The notes beneath the pieces are model-generated. The model ran no database searches. It worked only from the letters and a program-made list of their open reading frames with translations, and was not told where the DNA came from. Positions 14,947 through 24,248 of a DNA stretch of 44,186 nucleotides are shown here, piece by piece. The stretch spans positions 1 through 44,186 of the forward strand of contig NVTU01000002.1 of the NCBI GenBank assembly GCA_002401685.1, in the 5' to 3' direction. A program made the translations under genes and the position numbers. Origin of the DNA: Kordiimonadales bacterium. GTDB lineage: Bacteria > Pseudomonadota > Alphaproteobacteria > Sphingomonadales > Kordiimonadaceae. Positions within the stretch are counted from its first letter, which is position 1. Each line of letters starts with the position of its first letter.

Positions 14947-16965
14947 ATGCAAAAATCCAGCGTTTTAGCGGTGGCCATAGCCATTTTTTCTGCCGCATTA
15001 TTCACACCGCAGCTACCAGTATCTGCCAAAGACGACAAACCACCTTTCAGAGAATATCTGAACAAGCGCACATCACCGGCCGAAAATTTCTTCAAGTATG
15101 CAACGGGTAATTGGCCAGTAAAGGTTGGAAGACACCCTTCCTTTGAAGGCGCCGACAGCCTGACCCAACTGGGTGTTCTAAACGCTCAAAAGCTGGATAA
15201 AACGCTTACGCACATTCGGAATAATGGCACAGATCCGACCAGCCAGCTTATCCAAACTTTCATGCAAAGTGTTGAAAACACGGAGGCCCTTAAAGCCGCA
15301 GGGCTTACGCCCCTCAAAAATAAGCTGGCCGAAATTGATGGTGCTGAAAACTTTACCGCCCTTATGATTGCCTCGGCTGACCCTGCGTTCGGCTTATACG
15401 GCCCCCTCGTCCACGCAGTACAGCCCAGCAGAACAGACCCCAACAAACATTCTGTTTATATTGCGACATACGGCTTTTCCTTACCGCAACAAGTGTTTTT
15501 CTCAAACTCCGGTCAGGCGAAGTCCATCAGGATCGCTCATGAGGCCCTACTGGCTTTTCTACTGGAGCAAACGGGTGAGCCACAGGCCAGAGCGCTCGCG
15601 CGGCATGTGATGACACTGGAGGAAAACCTCGCCCATTTGCTTGCCACTGATACTGAAGGCAGTGGCCGCAGCCTTGTCTTCACAACGGTAGAAGCACTCG
15701 CAGCCGAAAATCCGGCCTTGCCGTGGACTGAGTTTTTCAAGGCCGCCCGCCTGCCTATCGCGGGGCCTATCACCGTAGTGGGGCAAAAGCGGCTTGTTGG
15801 CCTGAGTCAATTGGCCGAAGACACGGCGCTGCTAGTTTGGAAAGCCTACTATAAAACCCAGCTATTGATCGCAAACAAAGCGTATCTACCGCCTCGCATT
15901 GAACAAGCTGCAATAGTGGCCGCCAAGACTTACGAGGGGGGAGGTACCTTTCAACCTACGCCCGCGCAAAAAACCAAAATTGAGGCCAACCAGTGGTTCA
16001 GTGAGTATATCGGGCACCGTTTCGCCGCCGACCATGTTTCAGCAACAACACGCACCAAAATCACTGAGATGACAACCGCCATCAAAGCTGCGTTCAAAGA
16101 ACGCATTCAATCCTCAAGTGTTTTCACTGCTGAGACCCGTGCGTTTGCCCTAAAGAAGCTGGACGCCATGCGCGCGGAGATCGCCGAGCCCTCCTGGCCA
16201 CTGGATTATAGCGGGCTGGCGTTTGAACCTACCGACCTGTTCGGGAACATAATGAAGCTACGCCTGAGAGACAGAGCGCTGGATGCAGAGACCCTAAAGA
16301 ACGGCGCGGGCGGTTATGTGCGCTGGAATTCGCCGGCCTACACCACCAATGCGCTTTATAGCCCCAACCAAAACGCCATCCTATTGCCTGCGGGTTTCAT
16401 GCAAACACCGCTGTATTACCCGGGCGCAGACGACGCCTATAATTACGGCAGCTTTGGCACCATCATTGGGCACGAGATAGCGCATGCGTTTGATAACCGG
16501 GGCCGTCAGTTCGGGGCGGACGGCGCGCAGGTAAACTGGTGGCAACCAGAAGATATCAAGAAGTTCAACACCCTTTCAGAGATTCTGGTGAACCAGTATG
16601 AGGCTTACGCGCGGCGCACAGGAACCACCACCAATGCCAGGCGCACATTGGGCGAAAATATCGCGGATATCATAGGCATTCAAATCGCCTACGACGCCTA
16701 TATGGCCAACCGCACTGACGGTGCTGAGGTACTGGTGAACGGCTTCACCGAACAACAGCGCTTCTACTTGGGGCTAGCCCAAAAGCGCCGCGCCCGCACC
16801 AGAAGCGAAGACGAAAACGCAATACTCGCGCTTGATACCCACAGCCACGGCGCCATCCGTTTGAACGGCGCGCTTAGGAACATAGACAGCTGGTTCGAAG
16901 CCTTCAAAGTAGGCAAAGACGATTTCCTTTACCTAACCCCAGAAAAACGCGTTAGTTTCTGGTAA
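14947..16965 (+). CDS. M13 family zinc metallopeptidase (neprilysin/PepO-like)
   Basis: An exported zinc endopeptidase that would cut peptides in the periplasm. A signal peptide spans 1-27 (ending VSA). The catalytic HEIAH is at 509-513 (GTIIGHEIAHAFDNRGRQFGADG). The third ligand is E570 with D574 in GENIADIIG. The substrate-binding NALYSPNQNAILLPAGF precedes them. The C-terminal Arg/His motif reads THSHGAIRLNG, where most relatives have HSPG..RVNG, so a Pro is replaced but His and Arg are kept. The protein ends RVSFW, as M13 enzymes usually do. At 672 residues it is full length. The gene stands alone, and its stop lies inside a short tandem duplication. Confidence 0.93.
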   Translation: MQKSSVLAVAIAIFSAALFTPQLPVSAKDDKPPFREYLNKRTSPAENFFKYATGNWPVKVGRHPSFEGADSLTQLGVLNAQKLDKTLTHIRNNGTDPTSQLIQTFMQSVENTEALKAAGLTPLKNKLAEIDGAENFTALMIASADPAFGLYGPLVHAVQPSRTDPNKHSVYIATYGFSLPQQVFFSNSGQAKSIRIAHEALLAFLLEQTGEPQARALARHVMTLEENLAHLLATDTEGSGRSLVFTTVEALAAENPALPWTEFFKAARLPIAGPITVVGQKRLVGLSQLAEDTALLVWKAYYKTQLLIANKAYLPPRIEQAAIVAAKTYEGGGTFQPTPAQKTKIEANQWFSEYIGHRFAADHVSATTRTKITEMTTAIKAAFKERIQSSSVFTAETRAFALKKLDAMRAEIAEPSWPLDYSGLAFEPTDLFGNIMKLRLRDRALDAETLKNGAGGYVRWNSPAYTTNALYSPNQNAILLPAGFMQTPLYYPGADDAYNYGSFGTIIGHEIAHAFDNRGRQFGADGAQVNWWQPEDIKKFNTLSEILVNQYEAYARRTGTTTNARRTLGENIADIIGIQIAYDAYMANRTDGAEVLVNGFTEQQRFYLGLAQKRRARTRSEDENAILALDTHSHGAIRLNGALRNIDSWFEAFKVGKDDFLYLTPEKRVSFW

Positions 16966-16997
16966 GGATGAAATTTAGTTTTTGGTGACGATGAAAT
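16952..16997 (+). repeat. 23-bp tandem duplication spanning the M13 gene stop
   Basis: Two adjacent 23-base units (16952-16974 and 16975-16997) differ at three positions. The first includes the last codons and stop of the peptidase gene; the second lies in the 3' region. In addition GTTAGTTTCTG at 16951-16961 is repeated in inverted form at 17021-17031. Confidence 0.8.
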
Positions 16998-17134
16998 AGA
17001 GAGAAACAAATCTGATATCTCAGAAACTAACTTAGTTGATCAGAGTTGGAGCTAAAACCCTATCATTCATATTCGCCCTCTTACCAATCTTACGGCAACA
17101 TTTACCGTCATGTATCATCACGTTCAGGCAACAA

Positions 17135-17166
17135 AAAATCCCTGGCTCAATTGAGCCAGGGATTTT
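17135..17166. terminator. Bidirectional Rho-independent terminator
   Basis: AAAATCCCTGGCTCAA followed directly by its reverse complement makes a perfect 32-base palindrome with A- and T-runs at its ends. It separates the convergent M13 peptidase and ALDH genes and should end transcription from both sides. Confidence 0.93.
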
Positions 17167-17192
17167 AAAGTTCGTATGCAGAACGGTCTAGC

Positions 17193-18623
17193 CTAAGCGT
17201 TGAAGCCCATCACGGATTTTATCTCCAGGAAGTCAGCAAAGGCGTGATCGCCCCACTCACGGCCATTACCGGATTGCTTGTAACCACCGAACGGTGCTGA
17301 TAAATCGCCTGCGGCGCCGTTGATGGTAACCATGCCAGTACGAAGTTTGGCGGCAACCTTCTGTGCGCGCTCAACACTAGCGGACTGCACTGCGCCCGAC
17401 AGGCCGTATTCGCTATCGTTGGCGATGCGGATGGCTTCGGCTTCATCTTTGTAGCCGATGATGGACAGCACAGGGCCAAACACTTCTTCACGCGCAAGGG
17501 TCATATCAGGTGTCACGTTAGCGAACACTGTCGGCTTCACGAAATAGCCATTTGGGTCAACGCCGTCCGGGCGACCTACACCGCCAGCCATAAGGCGTGC
17601 GCCTTCGTCGATGCCTTTTTGAACCAGCATACCAACTTTTTCAAACTGGGCACCGTGGGCGATTGGGCCCATATAGGTGTCTTCACTGGTTGGGTCACCG
17701 GTTACAACGGTTTTGGCAGCACGGCCTGCAATTTCAGCGGCTTCATCCATACGGTCATGCGGCACCAGCATACGGCTAAGCAGCGTACAAGTTTGCCCGG
17801 TGTTGCGCATTGCGTTCAGTGTTTCGCGTGTTACCACAGTTTCGAAATCAGCATCATCAAGCAGGATATTGGCTGACTTTCCGCCTAACTCCTGCGCCAC
17901 GCGCTTGATGGTTTTGGCGGCATTCGCCTGCACAGCAGCGCCCATACGGGTCGATCCTGTTACAGACATCATATCCACGCCTTCATGGCCAGAAAGCGCT
18001 TCGCCGACTGTCATGCCTTCACCGTAAACAACGTTATAAACACCGGCGGGCACGCCAGCCGCATGCACCATTTCAGTGAACAACTGGCAACTATACGGTG
18101 CCACTTCGCTTGGCTTCAGGATCATTGTACAGCCCGTTGCAATTGCAGGGGCTACTTTGCAGGCGATCTGGTTGATCGGCCAATTCCACGGCGTGATCAT
18201 GCCGACAACACCGATAGGCTCTTTCATAATCCGGGTTGGACCGCGGTCCTCATGGAAGCTGTAATTCTCAAGCACTTTAAGCGCCGTCATCAAATGACCA
18301 ATGCCTGAAGGCGCGTGCGCACCGTTCGCAAGCTTGGTCGGTGCACCCATTTCCTCGGTGATAATCGCGGCCATTTCAGGCATCCGCTTTTGGTATTCAG
18401 CGATCAGGTTCTGCAGGATTTCAATCCGGTCCTCGCGACTAACAAAAGCGAATGTTTCAAATGCGCCTTGTGCTGCGGCCACGGCCTTATCCACATCGGC
18501 TTCTGTGCCGAGGATCATCTGCCCTGATACTTTTGCTGTTGCGGGGTTAATAACATCAAGCCTGTTATTTGCGGATGACGCGACCCATTCGCCGCCAATA
18601 TAATGTTTATCAAGCTGTCGCAT
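17193..18623 (-). CDS. NAD(P)-dependent aldehyde dehydrogenase
   Basis: A single-domain ALDH of 476 residues. The cofactor site is ITPWNWP and ILKPSEVAP. VTGST and QELGGKSANI carry the general base Glu, and the nucleophile is near residue 279 in NTGQTCTLLSR. The C-terminal PFGGYKQSGNGREWGDHAFADFLEIKS is the usual oligomerisation end. GGGAGAGCAAC precedes the ATG. The substrate is unknown. It is followed upstream by an SDR and an esterase in the same direction, which hints at an ester-to-alcohol-to-aldehyde-to-acid route for some hydrophobic compound, but this is inference. Confidence 0.92.
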   Translation of the reverse strand: MRQLDKHYIGGEWVASSANNRLDVINPATAKVSGQMILGTEADVDKAVAAAQGAFETFAFVSREDRIEILQNLIAEYQKRMPEMAAIITEEMGAPTKLANGAHAPSGIGHLMTALKVLENYSFHEDRGPTRIMKEPIGVVGMITPWNWPINQIACKVAPAIATGCTMILKPSEVAPYSCQLFTEMVHAAGVPAGVYNVVYGEGMTVGEALSGHEGVDMMSVTGSTRMGAAVQANAAKTIKRVAQELGGKSANILLDDADFETVVTRETLNAMRNTGQTCTLLSRMLVPHDRMDEAAEIAGRAAKTVVTGDPTSEDTYMGPIAHGAQFEKVGMLVQKGIDEGARLMAGGVGRPDGVDPNGYFVKPTVFANVTPDMTLAREEVFGPVLSIIGYKDEAEAIRIANDSEYGLSGAVQSASVERAQKVAAKLRTGMVTINGAAGDLSAPFGGYKQSGNGREWGDHAFADFLEIKSVMGFNA

Positions 18624-18731
18624 GTTGCTCTCCCAAAGGATATATTCTGTGTACGGTACGCGCCCCGCAGCGCAGTGGCACTATTAATATGGTAGCGAAA
18701 AACCCAAGTCTTCGTGTTCGGAAGCAGTTTA

Positions 18732-19553
18732 CTAGGTAAGCGCGCTGCCGTCTTCCAATCTTTTAGCAAACTTTACCAGCCACCGGTTTGGCATCCAGCG
18801 GGAAAGCCGGTCAATCCACACGGCATCTTTGCCGACTAAAATGCGGTATTTGCCTTTATCAACGCCCGCGAGAATGATCTCAGCCGCGCGCTCGGGTGTT
18901 GTGATGGCGCTTTTCTTGAAACTCGCCTGCATTTCTTCAAGGTCGTTTGAGCCTGACATGGTGTTGATATGCTTACCGTTGGTGACAATGCCTGTATCAA
19001 CGCCGCCAGGATGCACGCTGTGCACGCTAACGCCCGTGTCCTTCAACTCGTAATGTAGGCTTTCATTAAAGCCTTTCACCGCGTGTTTTGCGGCACAATA
19101 CGCAGCTTGCGTCGGTACACCGATATGGCCAAAGATACTGGATACATTAACGATATAGCCATTGCCGCGTTTCAGCATGGCCGGCAAGAAGGCTTTGGTG
19201 CCGTGTACCACGCCCCAGAAGTCAACATCCATCACGCGTTCAAAGTCGGAGTACTCCATCTTTTCAACGGTGTCGGAGAGCGAAATGCCTGCATTATTGA
19301 AAACGATATCAATACCACCAAGCGCCTTATCAGCCTCATTAGCGGCGCTGAAAACATCGTCTTTATCAGACACATCAGTTTTGCGCGCATGCACGTTCAC
19401 TTGCTTTTTCTTTAGCTCGGCCTCAACCGTTTTAAGATTTTCTTCGTTGATGTCGGTGATAAAAACCGCCACGCCCAAATCTGCTAACCGGTGTGCCAAC
19501 GCCCGGCCAATGCCAGATCCCGCGCCAGTGATGAAAGCCGTTTTATACGTCAT
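18732..19553 (-). CDS. Short-chain dehydrogenase/reductase
   Basis: A classical SDR of 273 residues. The Rossmann motif TGAGSGIG lies at 9-16, NNAG at 86-89, and the catalytic Ser in VNVSS (138-139), Y152 and K156 in YCAAKHAVK. The C-terminal region (GVDKGKYRILVGKDAVWIDRLSRWMPNRW) resembles SDRs annotated for lipid-like or steroid-like alcohols. It probably oxidises or reduces a secondary alcohol with NAD(P). It lies 50 bases after the esterase gene and about 100 before the ALDH, all on the minus strand, so the three may share a transcript. Confidence 0.9.
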   Translation of the reverse strand: MTYKTAFITGAGSGIGRALAHRLADLGVAVFITDINEENLKTVEAELKKKQVNVHARKTDVSDKDDVFSAANEADKALGGIDIVFNNAGISLSDTVEKMEYSDFERVMDVDFWGVVHGTKAFLPAMLKRGNGYIVNVSSIFGHIGVPTQAAYCAAKHAVKGFNESLHYELKDTGVSVHSVHPGGVDTGIVTNGKHINTMSGSNDLEEMQASFKKSAITTPERAAEIILAGVDKGKYRILVGKDAVWIDRLSRWMPNRWLVKFAKRLEDGSALT

Positions 19554-19602
19554 ACTCTTGAAACTTCCTGATTGTTGCCCGCAGTGGTTACTTGTTACCT
19601 TG

Positions 19603-20514
19603 TTATGCAGCCCAAAGGGGCTCGCAGAAATCTCTGATATCTGTCATGGCTTTACGCGCTTCTGGCACGATGGCGGCCGACCGGTGCCAAACATGATATA
19701 CCTTCGGCCATACATCAAGTTTCACGGTACCGCCTGCCGCTTTGATTTTAGCCGCAAGCCGCACACTATCATCCCGCAGTATTTCATCCTGTCCAACCTG
19801 CAGCAGCGTTGGTGGTAAATCATTCTGTTCCGCAAACAGCGCAGAACATATGGGATCATCAGCGGCTAACTCACCGCGGAAACCGTCCGCAGCCATTAGC
19901 AAACTACGTGCATCCAGCAGGCTCTCTTTCCACAGGTTATCTTTCACACTGTCGCCAGACCCGGTAATATCAACCCAAGGCGCAATCAAAGCAGATCCTG
20001 CCAAGGCTTTGCGCCCGGTATCACGAATGGCAATGGTGGTTGAATGGGCCAAGCCGCCGCCTGCACTGTCGCCGCCAATAACGATGCTCGCGTCCGGATA
20101 CTTGGCGATAACATGGTCGTAACCGGCCAGGCTTTCGTTCAACTGTGTTGGTGCCTGCACCTCTGGCGCCAATCCGTAATCAAGCAGGAACACGCGTGCC
20201 TTACAAAGCTTTGACAGCCGGTATCCCATGTCGTGGTACGCCTTTGGGCTTCCCCACACATAGCCGCCACCGTGGAGATAATAGAAAACACGGTCGTCCC
20301 GAGCGCCCGGCGCGCTGATCCAATCCCCACGAACTGCACCTTCTGATACAGGGGTGATCACGGCATCTTTCGGCGCGCCCGGCATTTTGCCTTCAAGGCC
20401 CGTCAGGGTTTTAGCGAAGTGTTCACCGATCACTTCCACAGACGCATCCCGGTGCGCCTTTGGGCGAAACATTTTTCTGACTTGGCGCTTAACCAACCAT
20501 AACCGTAACGTCAT
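19603..20514 (-). CDS. Alpha/beta hydrolase, hormone-sensitive-lipase family esterase
   Basis: A 303-residue carboxylesterase of the HSL (bacterial family IV) group. The oxyanion HGGG is at 81-84 (YYLHGGGYVWGSP) and the nucleophile S150 in GGDSAGGGLA. The Asp of the triad sits in VGQDEILRDDS and the His in KVYHVWH near the C-terminus. No signal peptide is clear, so it is probably cytoplasmic. It would hydrolyse short acyl esters. It is divergent from the long GST gene and upstream of an SDR and an ALDH. Confidence 0.9.
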   Translation of the reverse strand: MTLRLWLVKRQVRKMFRPKAHRDASVEVIGEHFAKTLTGLEGKMPGAPKDAVITPVSEGAVRGDWISAPGARDDRVFYYLHGGGYVWGSPKAYHDMGYRLSKLCKARVFLLDYGLAPEVQAPTQLNESLAGYDHVIAKYPDASIVIGGDSAGGGLAHSTTIAIRDTGRKALAGSALIAPWVDITGSGDSVKDNLWKESLLDARSLLMAADGFRGELAADDPICSALFAEQNDLPPTLLQVGQDEILRDDSVRLAAKIKAAGGTVKLDVWPKVYHVWHRSAAIVPEARKAMTDIRDFCEPLWAA

Positions 20515-20574
20515 CTCACCACCACTTCCTTGTAAAGTTCTTGTGCATTGATATTTACATGGGCCTAATACTAA

Positions 20575-20590
20575 TGTGATTCATTACACA
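20575..20590. promoter_or_regulatory. CRP/FNR-like half-matching site in a divergent promoter
   Basis: TGTGA-N6-ACACA differs from the CRP consensus TGTGA-N6-TCACA by one base in the core arm. It lies between the divergent esterase and GST genes, where a regulator could control both. A single near-match of this length can arise by chance. Confidence 0.25.
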
Positions 20591-20640
20591 GTCAATTTTT
20601 CCACACCTAAAACGCGCGTGGGCATTTTTTGGAGTTTCTA

Positions 20641-21813
20641 ATGTCGGTCAATACTAGTGCAGGTAATGGTTACATAATGTACGGCAGTCCTGTTTCCTTA
20701 TTTACAGGAAAACTGCGCAGCTATATGCGCAAAAAAGGCATCCCTTACCGCGAACGCCTAACAAGCCATCCGGATTTCGCAGCAAAGATATTTCCTGTCG
20801 TTGGCCGCATGGTCATTCCTGTTATTGAGACTCCAAACGGTGATATTTTGCAGGACACCTGCGAAATTATGGATACGCTTGAACTCCGCCATGAAGGTGC
20901 TTCGATATACCCAACCACGCCGCGGCAACGTCTGGTCTCGCACATCATAGAGCTGTTCGGCACTGAAGGCCTGATTAAGCCTGCCATGCATTACCGCTGG
21001 AATTTTGACGCAGAGAACGACCATTTCATCTCGCTTGAGTTCGGGCGTTTTATGAACCCACAAGCGGAGGACGCTGAGGCAAAAGATCTGGCGAAATTGC
21101 CCAAGTCAATGATGAGCGGGCTTGTTAAAGTGCTCGGCGTGACAGAAGAAACCATCCCGACCGTAGAGGCTGGATACGAAGCTTTGCTCGCCGCCCTTGA
21201 TGCCCACTTCCTCAAGTACCCCTATTTATTTGGCGGGCGGCCTACAGTTGCTGATTTCAGCTTATATGCCCCCCTTTATGCGCATTTGGCGCGTGATCCA
21301 GCCCCTGCAATGCTGATGAAGCAAAAGGCTAACAGGGTTTGGCGGTGGGTAGAACGCATGACAGTCGCTGACTGTGACATGCCGGAATTTCCAGATATGG
21401 CGGAAGAACTTCTTGCTGATGACGAGATCCCGGAAACCCTTATTAAGGTCTTAAAAGTTATCGCCGAGGATTACTTGCCGGAGTACGAAGGCTTGGTGGG
21501 TTTCATGAACGGCTATTTAGCGGAAAATTCAGTAGAAGAAGGCGCATCGCTGCTGCCTGATCCAAGCAAACGGTCGCTTGGATTCTTCAATTGCACGCTC
21601 CGGGGGCAGGAATTTAGCCTTGTTGCGCGAAATTATTCGCTCTGGTTGGCGCAACGGATTCACGCGGCATACGATAACTTATCAGGCGTTGATAAAAACG
21701 CAGCAAACGAGCTACTCGCAGAAACTGGCCTTGCTGCACTTTGCAACAAACGCTGTAACCAATTGATTTCAAGGAAACAATTCAAAGAAGTTTGGGATAC
21801 GGCGCGCCCTTAA
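20641..21813 (+). CDS. Glutathione S-transferase family protein (extended, 390 residues)
   Basis: The N-terminal thioredoxin-like GST domain covers about 15-90 (YGSPVSLFTGKLRSYMRKKGIPYRE, then MVIPVIETPNGDILQDTCEIMDTLE with the cis-Pro and the Asp that hold glutathione). A helical C-terminal domain follows, with KYPYLFGGRPTVADFSLYAPLYAH. The chain then continues for about 150 more residues, so it is much longer than ordinary GSTs (about 200-230). I chose the ATG at 20641 because GGAG lies six bases upstream; the TTG four codons earlier overlaps that site. The substrate is unknown. It begins a run of GST and regulator genes. Confidence 0.82.
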   Translation: MSVNTSAGNGYIMYGSPVSLFTGKLRSYMRKKGIPYRERLTSHPDFAAKIFPVVGRMVIPVIETPNGDILQDTCEIMDTLELRHEGASIYPTTPRQRLVSHIIELFGTEGLIKPAMHYRWNFDAENDHFISLEFGRFMNPQAEDAEAKDLAKLPKSMMSGLVKVLGVTEETIPTVEAGYEALLAALDAHFLKYPYLFGGRPTVADFSLYAPLYAHLARDPAPAMLMKQKANRVWRWVERMTVADCDMPEFPDMAEELLADDEIPETLIKVLKVIAEDYLPEYEGLVGFMNGYLAENSVEEGASLLPDPSKRSLGFFNCTLRGQEFSLVARNYSLWLAQRIHAAYDNLSGVDKNAANELLAETGLAALCNKRCNQLISRKQFKEVWDTARP

Positions 21814-21828
21814 TAGAATTTCAATTAC

Positions 21829-21868
21829 GGGGCGAAATACAGCGCTGTACCCTTCGTTTTTTCGCCCC
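21829..21868. repeat. Nested inverted repeats between GST and TetR genes
   Basis: GGGGCGAAA at 21829-21837 pairs with TTTCGCCCC at 21860-21868, and a perfect 12-base palindrome TACAGCGCTGTA (21838-21849) lies inside. The outer stem could end the GST transcript. The inner palindrome has the size and symmetry of a TetR-type operator and lies 140 bases upstream of a TetR-family gene. Confidence 0.5.
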
Positions 21869-21989
21869 AAAGCTATCTGCCGACTTGCGTGACACCAATT
21901 TTGGACTGAAACCTTTTATTCTGCACTTGCACTATTCATCGAAGTCATTAAAAATTTCTCCACGTTCAGAGTAAAGCGAGGGGCAAAAC

Positions 21990-22640
21990 ATGGCAGCAGA
22001 CAGTACTGACGGCAAAACAAAACGCGCAGACGCCACCCGGGCAGCCCTTATGGCAGCGGCGGAAAGGTTGATTGCACAAAAGGGCATTGCCGAGGTTTCG
22101 ACCCGAGACATCCTTAAAGAGGCGGGGCAAAAAAACCAATCTGCATTGCAGTATCATTTCGGCTCACGCGGGGCGCTTATCAACTCCGCTATCAATGCTC
22201 GTACGCATCAGCTGGATGCCTACAGAGAAGCCCTTATGGATGCTTTAAGCGACAAGCCATCCTTGTATGACGTGCTTGTTACGATCGTCCGCCCCCTTTG
22301 CAATTTGGTGGAAGATGACGAGGCCGGTAAGAATTATATTATTTTCCTATCGCAAGCCATCACTCAGCCCGACTGGGACCTCCGGCAAGCGATTATCGAC
22401 TATAAAATCGTCATCCTTGAACGCACGTACCAAGTGTATGACGCCCTATTAAGCCATTTACCAGACCAAGAGCGCCTGCTACGCCAAGACTTAGGATTCG
22501 ACCTGATGATCCTAACGCTCAAGCGCTGGTGCGTTGCGAAAACGCCGCCAGACCGGTCCCTGCATGAGCTTGAAGACTTCATCATCAACGCAATTATTTC
22601 AGTAATTGAGGCTGATTATAAACTGCCAGAATCTACCTAA
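21990..22640 (+). CDS. TetR/AcrR family transcriptional regulator
   Basis: A 216-residue repressor-like protein. The N-terminal helix-turn-helix spans about 14-60 (ATRAALMAAAERLIAQKGIAEVSTRDI, then QSALQYHFGSRGALINSAI, the YHF.S recognition end). The rest is a helical ligand-binding and dimerisation domain. AGCGAGGGG precedes the ATG. It sits between one GST gene and a GST-GST-enoyl reductase run on the same strand, so control of these genes in response to a hydrophobic ligand is likely. The ligand cannot be read from the sequence. Confidence 0.92.
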   Translation: MAADSTDGKTKRADATRAALMAAAERLIAQKGIAEVSTRDILKEAGQKNQSALQYHFGSRGALINSAINARTHQLDAYREALMDALSDKPSLYDVLVTIVRPLCNLVEDDEAGKNYIIFLSQAITQPDWDLRQAIIDYKIVILERTYQVYDALLSHLPDQERLLRQDLGFDLMILTLKRWCVAKTPPDRSLHELEDFIINAIISVIEADYKLPEST

Positions 22641-22845
22641 GCCGGCATGCATAAAACTGATTAATTGCAGCCTGGTCAGACAGGGTGGCATCCCTGCGAT
22701 CAGGGTTTAGGCAGCGTCATTGATTTTTCAAAAACCGCGCTAGTTTAGAGTGCGAGGGCCACCCCAGAACTTGCCGCAGGTCATAACTGCGCCAAGCTTG
22801 TTCGGTCGACATATATATTAGAGCAATAACAGCGAGGAATACCCA

Positions 22846-23538
22846 ATGACACTAACCGTTTGTGGTCTTATAGGCTCACCTTTTGTGCGTAAAGTATGCA
22901 CTCAGCTCAATGAAAAAGGCGTCGAGTATACCTTTGAAAACCTAAGCCCTTTTCAGGCAGACGAAGACTTCACTACGCTAAACCCTTTACGGCGCATTCC
23001 GATCCTAAAGGATAGCGACAACGGAGATGACTTTATACTGCCGGATTCTACAGCGATTTGCCACTATATCGAACGCAAATTCCCGGCCTCACCGATGATG
23101 CCGTCCGATCATGCTGAATATGGCCGTGCCCTTTGGATCGAAGAATATGCGGACACCGAAATGGCGACCAAGTTTGGTCTTGGCGTATTTCGGTCCATCA
23201 TCTTCCCGCAAATGGCAGGCAAAAAACCAGATACCGAGACCGCGCTTAAATGCATCCGTGAGCAATTGCCGACAATCCATGACTATCTGGAAGGCCAGTT
23301 GGAAGGAAAAGATTGGTTCGCAGGCAACGCTTTTAGCCTCGCTGACATTTCCGTTGCGGTACAGTACGGTAATTTGGCTTTCGCTGGTTACTCACCTTCA
23401 GCAGAGCGTTGGCCAAACCTGGCAGCCTTTATGAAGCGCGTCGGCGAAAAGGAAAGTTTTACAAGCCTGCACTTGAAAACCGCGCTGGTATTTGCGCAAA
23501 TGCAGAAGATGGAAGTTGATCCTTCGGAGGGCCTATAA
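22846..23538 (+). CDS. Glutathione S-transferase
   Basis: A 230-residue GST. The N-terminal domain has [26 protein letters not shown], with a Ser in the catalytic position, then [11 protein letters not shown] and the glutathione-binding [14 protein letters not shown]. The C-terminal helical domain has [17 protein letters not shown], the N-capping box motif. Its stop overlaps the start of the next GST by one base (TAATG), so the two are translationally coupled. It probably conjugates or reduces an electrophile. Confidence 0.93.
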   Translation: MTLTVCGLIGSPFVRKVCTQLNEKGVEYTFENLSPFQADEDFTTLNPLRRIPILKDSDNGDDFILPDSTAICHYIERKFPASPMMPSDHAEYGRALWIEEYADTEMATKFGLGVFRSIIFPQMAGKKPDTETALKCIREQLPTIHDYLEGQLEGKDWFAGNAFSLADISVAVQYGNLAFAGYSPSAERWPNLAAFMKRVGEKESFTSLHLKTALVFAQMQKMEVDPSEGL

Positions 23539-24221
23539 TGATTGAGCTTTACACATCATCGACACCAAACGGGTGGAAAGCCTCGGTCACGCTGGAAGAG
23601 CTTGGCCTTGACTATACAGTGAATGCGATCAGCCTGATGGAAGGTGAGCAGAAGAAGCCAGAGTTTCTAGCCCTTAATCCTAACGGCCGCATCCCTGCAA
23701 TAGTTGATACTGACGCCGATAACCTTGCGGTTTTTGAGAGCGGTGCGATCATGATTTACCTGGCTGAAAAAACAGGAAAACTACTGCCAACCAGCGGTGT
23801 TCGCCGCAGTGAAGTGATGCAGTGGTTGATGTTTCAGATGGGCGGCGTTGGCCCGATGATGGGACAAGCCAATGTATTTTTCCGCTATATGGAAGAAAAA
23901 ATTCCAACAGCGATTGAGCGTTACCAAAACGAAACAAAACGGCTATTTGGGGTATTGGACGGCCATCTGGCAGACAATGAATATCTGGCTGGAGAGTATT
24001 CCATTGCAGATATAGCCAACTGGTGCTGGGTGCGTACCCACAAATGGTCCGGTGTGGAAATTGATGAGTTTGAAAACCTGCAGCGCTGGGTAAACGCGAT
24101 TTACGAACGGCCAGCAGCGGCAAAAGGAATTACTGTTCCTGAGGATATGTCCAAGATTTTGCAGGAAGCCGACGATGCTGATAGCTTTATCAAAGGCGCG
24201 CGAAACATTGTAACAAAATAA
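23538..24221 (+). CDS. Glutathione S-transferase (YfcG/Ure2-like, nu class)
   Basis: A 227-residue GST. The start [25 protein letters not shown] has the T-P-N-x-x-K/R signature of the YfcG/Ure2-like nu class, which often has disulfide-bond reductase activity. It continues with [27 protein letters not shown] and [17 protein letters not shown], also characteristic of that class. It overlaps the previous GST by one base, and the enoyl-reductase-like gene follows 27 bases later. Paired GSTs of different classes in one operon suggest conjugation followed by reduction or glutathione removal. Confidence 0.93.
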   Translation: MIELYTSSTPNGWKASVTLEELGLDYTVNAISLMEGEQKKPEFLALNPNGRIPAIVDTDADNLAVFESGAIMIYLAEKTGKLLPTSGVRRSEVMQWLMFQMGGVGPMMGQANVFFRYMEEKIPTAIERYQNETKRLFGVLDGHLADNEYLAGEYSIADIANWCWVRTHKWSGVEIDEFENLQRWVNAIYERPAAAKGITVPEDMSKILQEADDADSFIKGARNIVTK

Positions 24222-24248
24222 CTAGAATACGGGTGGGGAGCTAAGAGC

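Noticed and set aside
22692-22708. CCCTG/CAGGG hairpin followed by TTT between TetR and GST genes
   Set aside because: Only a five-base stem and three T; too weak to call a terminator.
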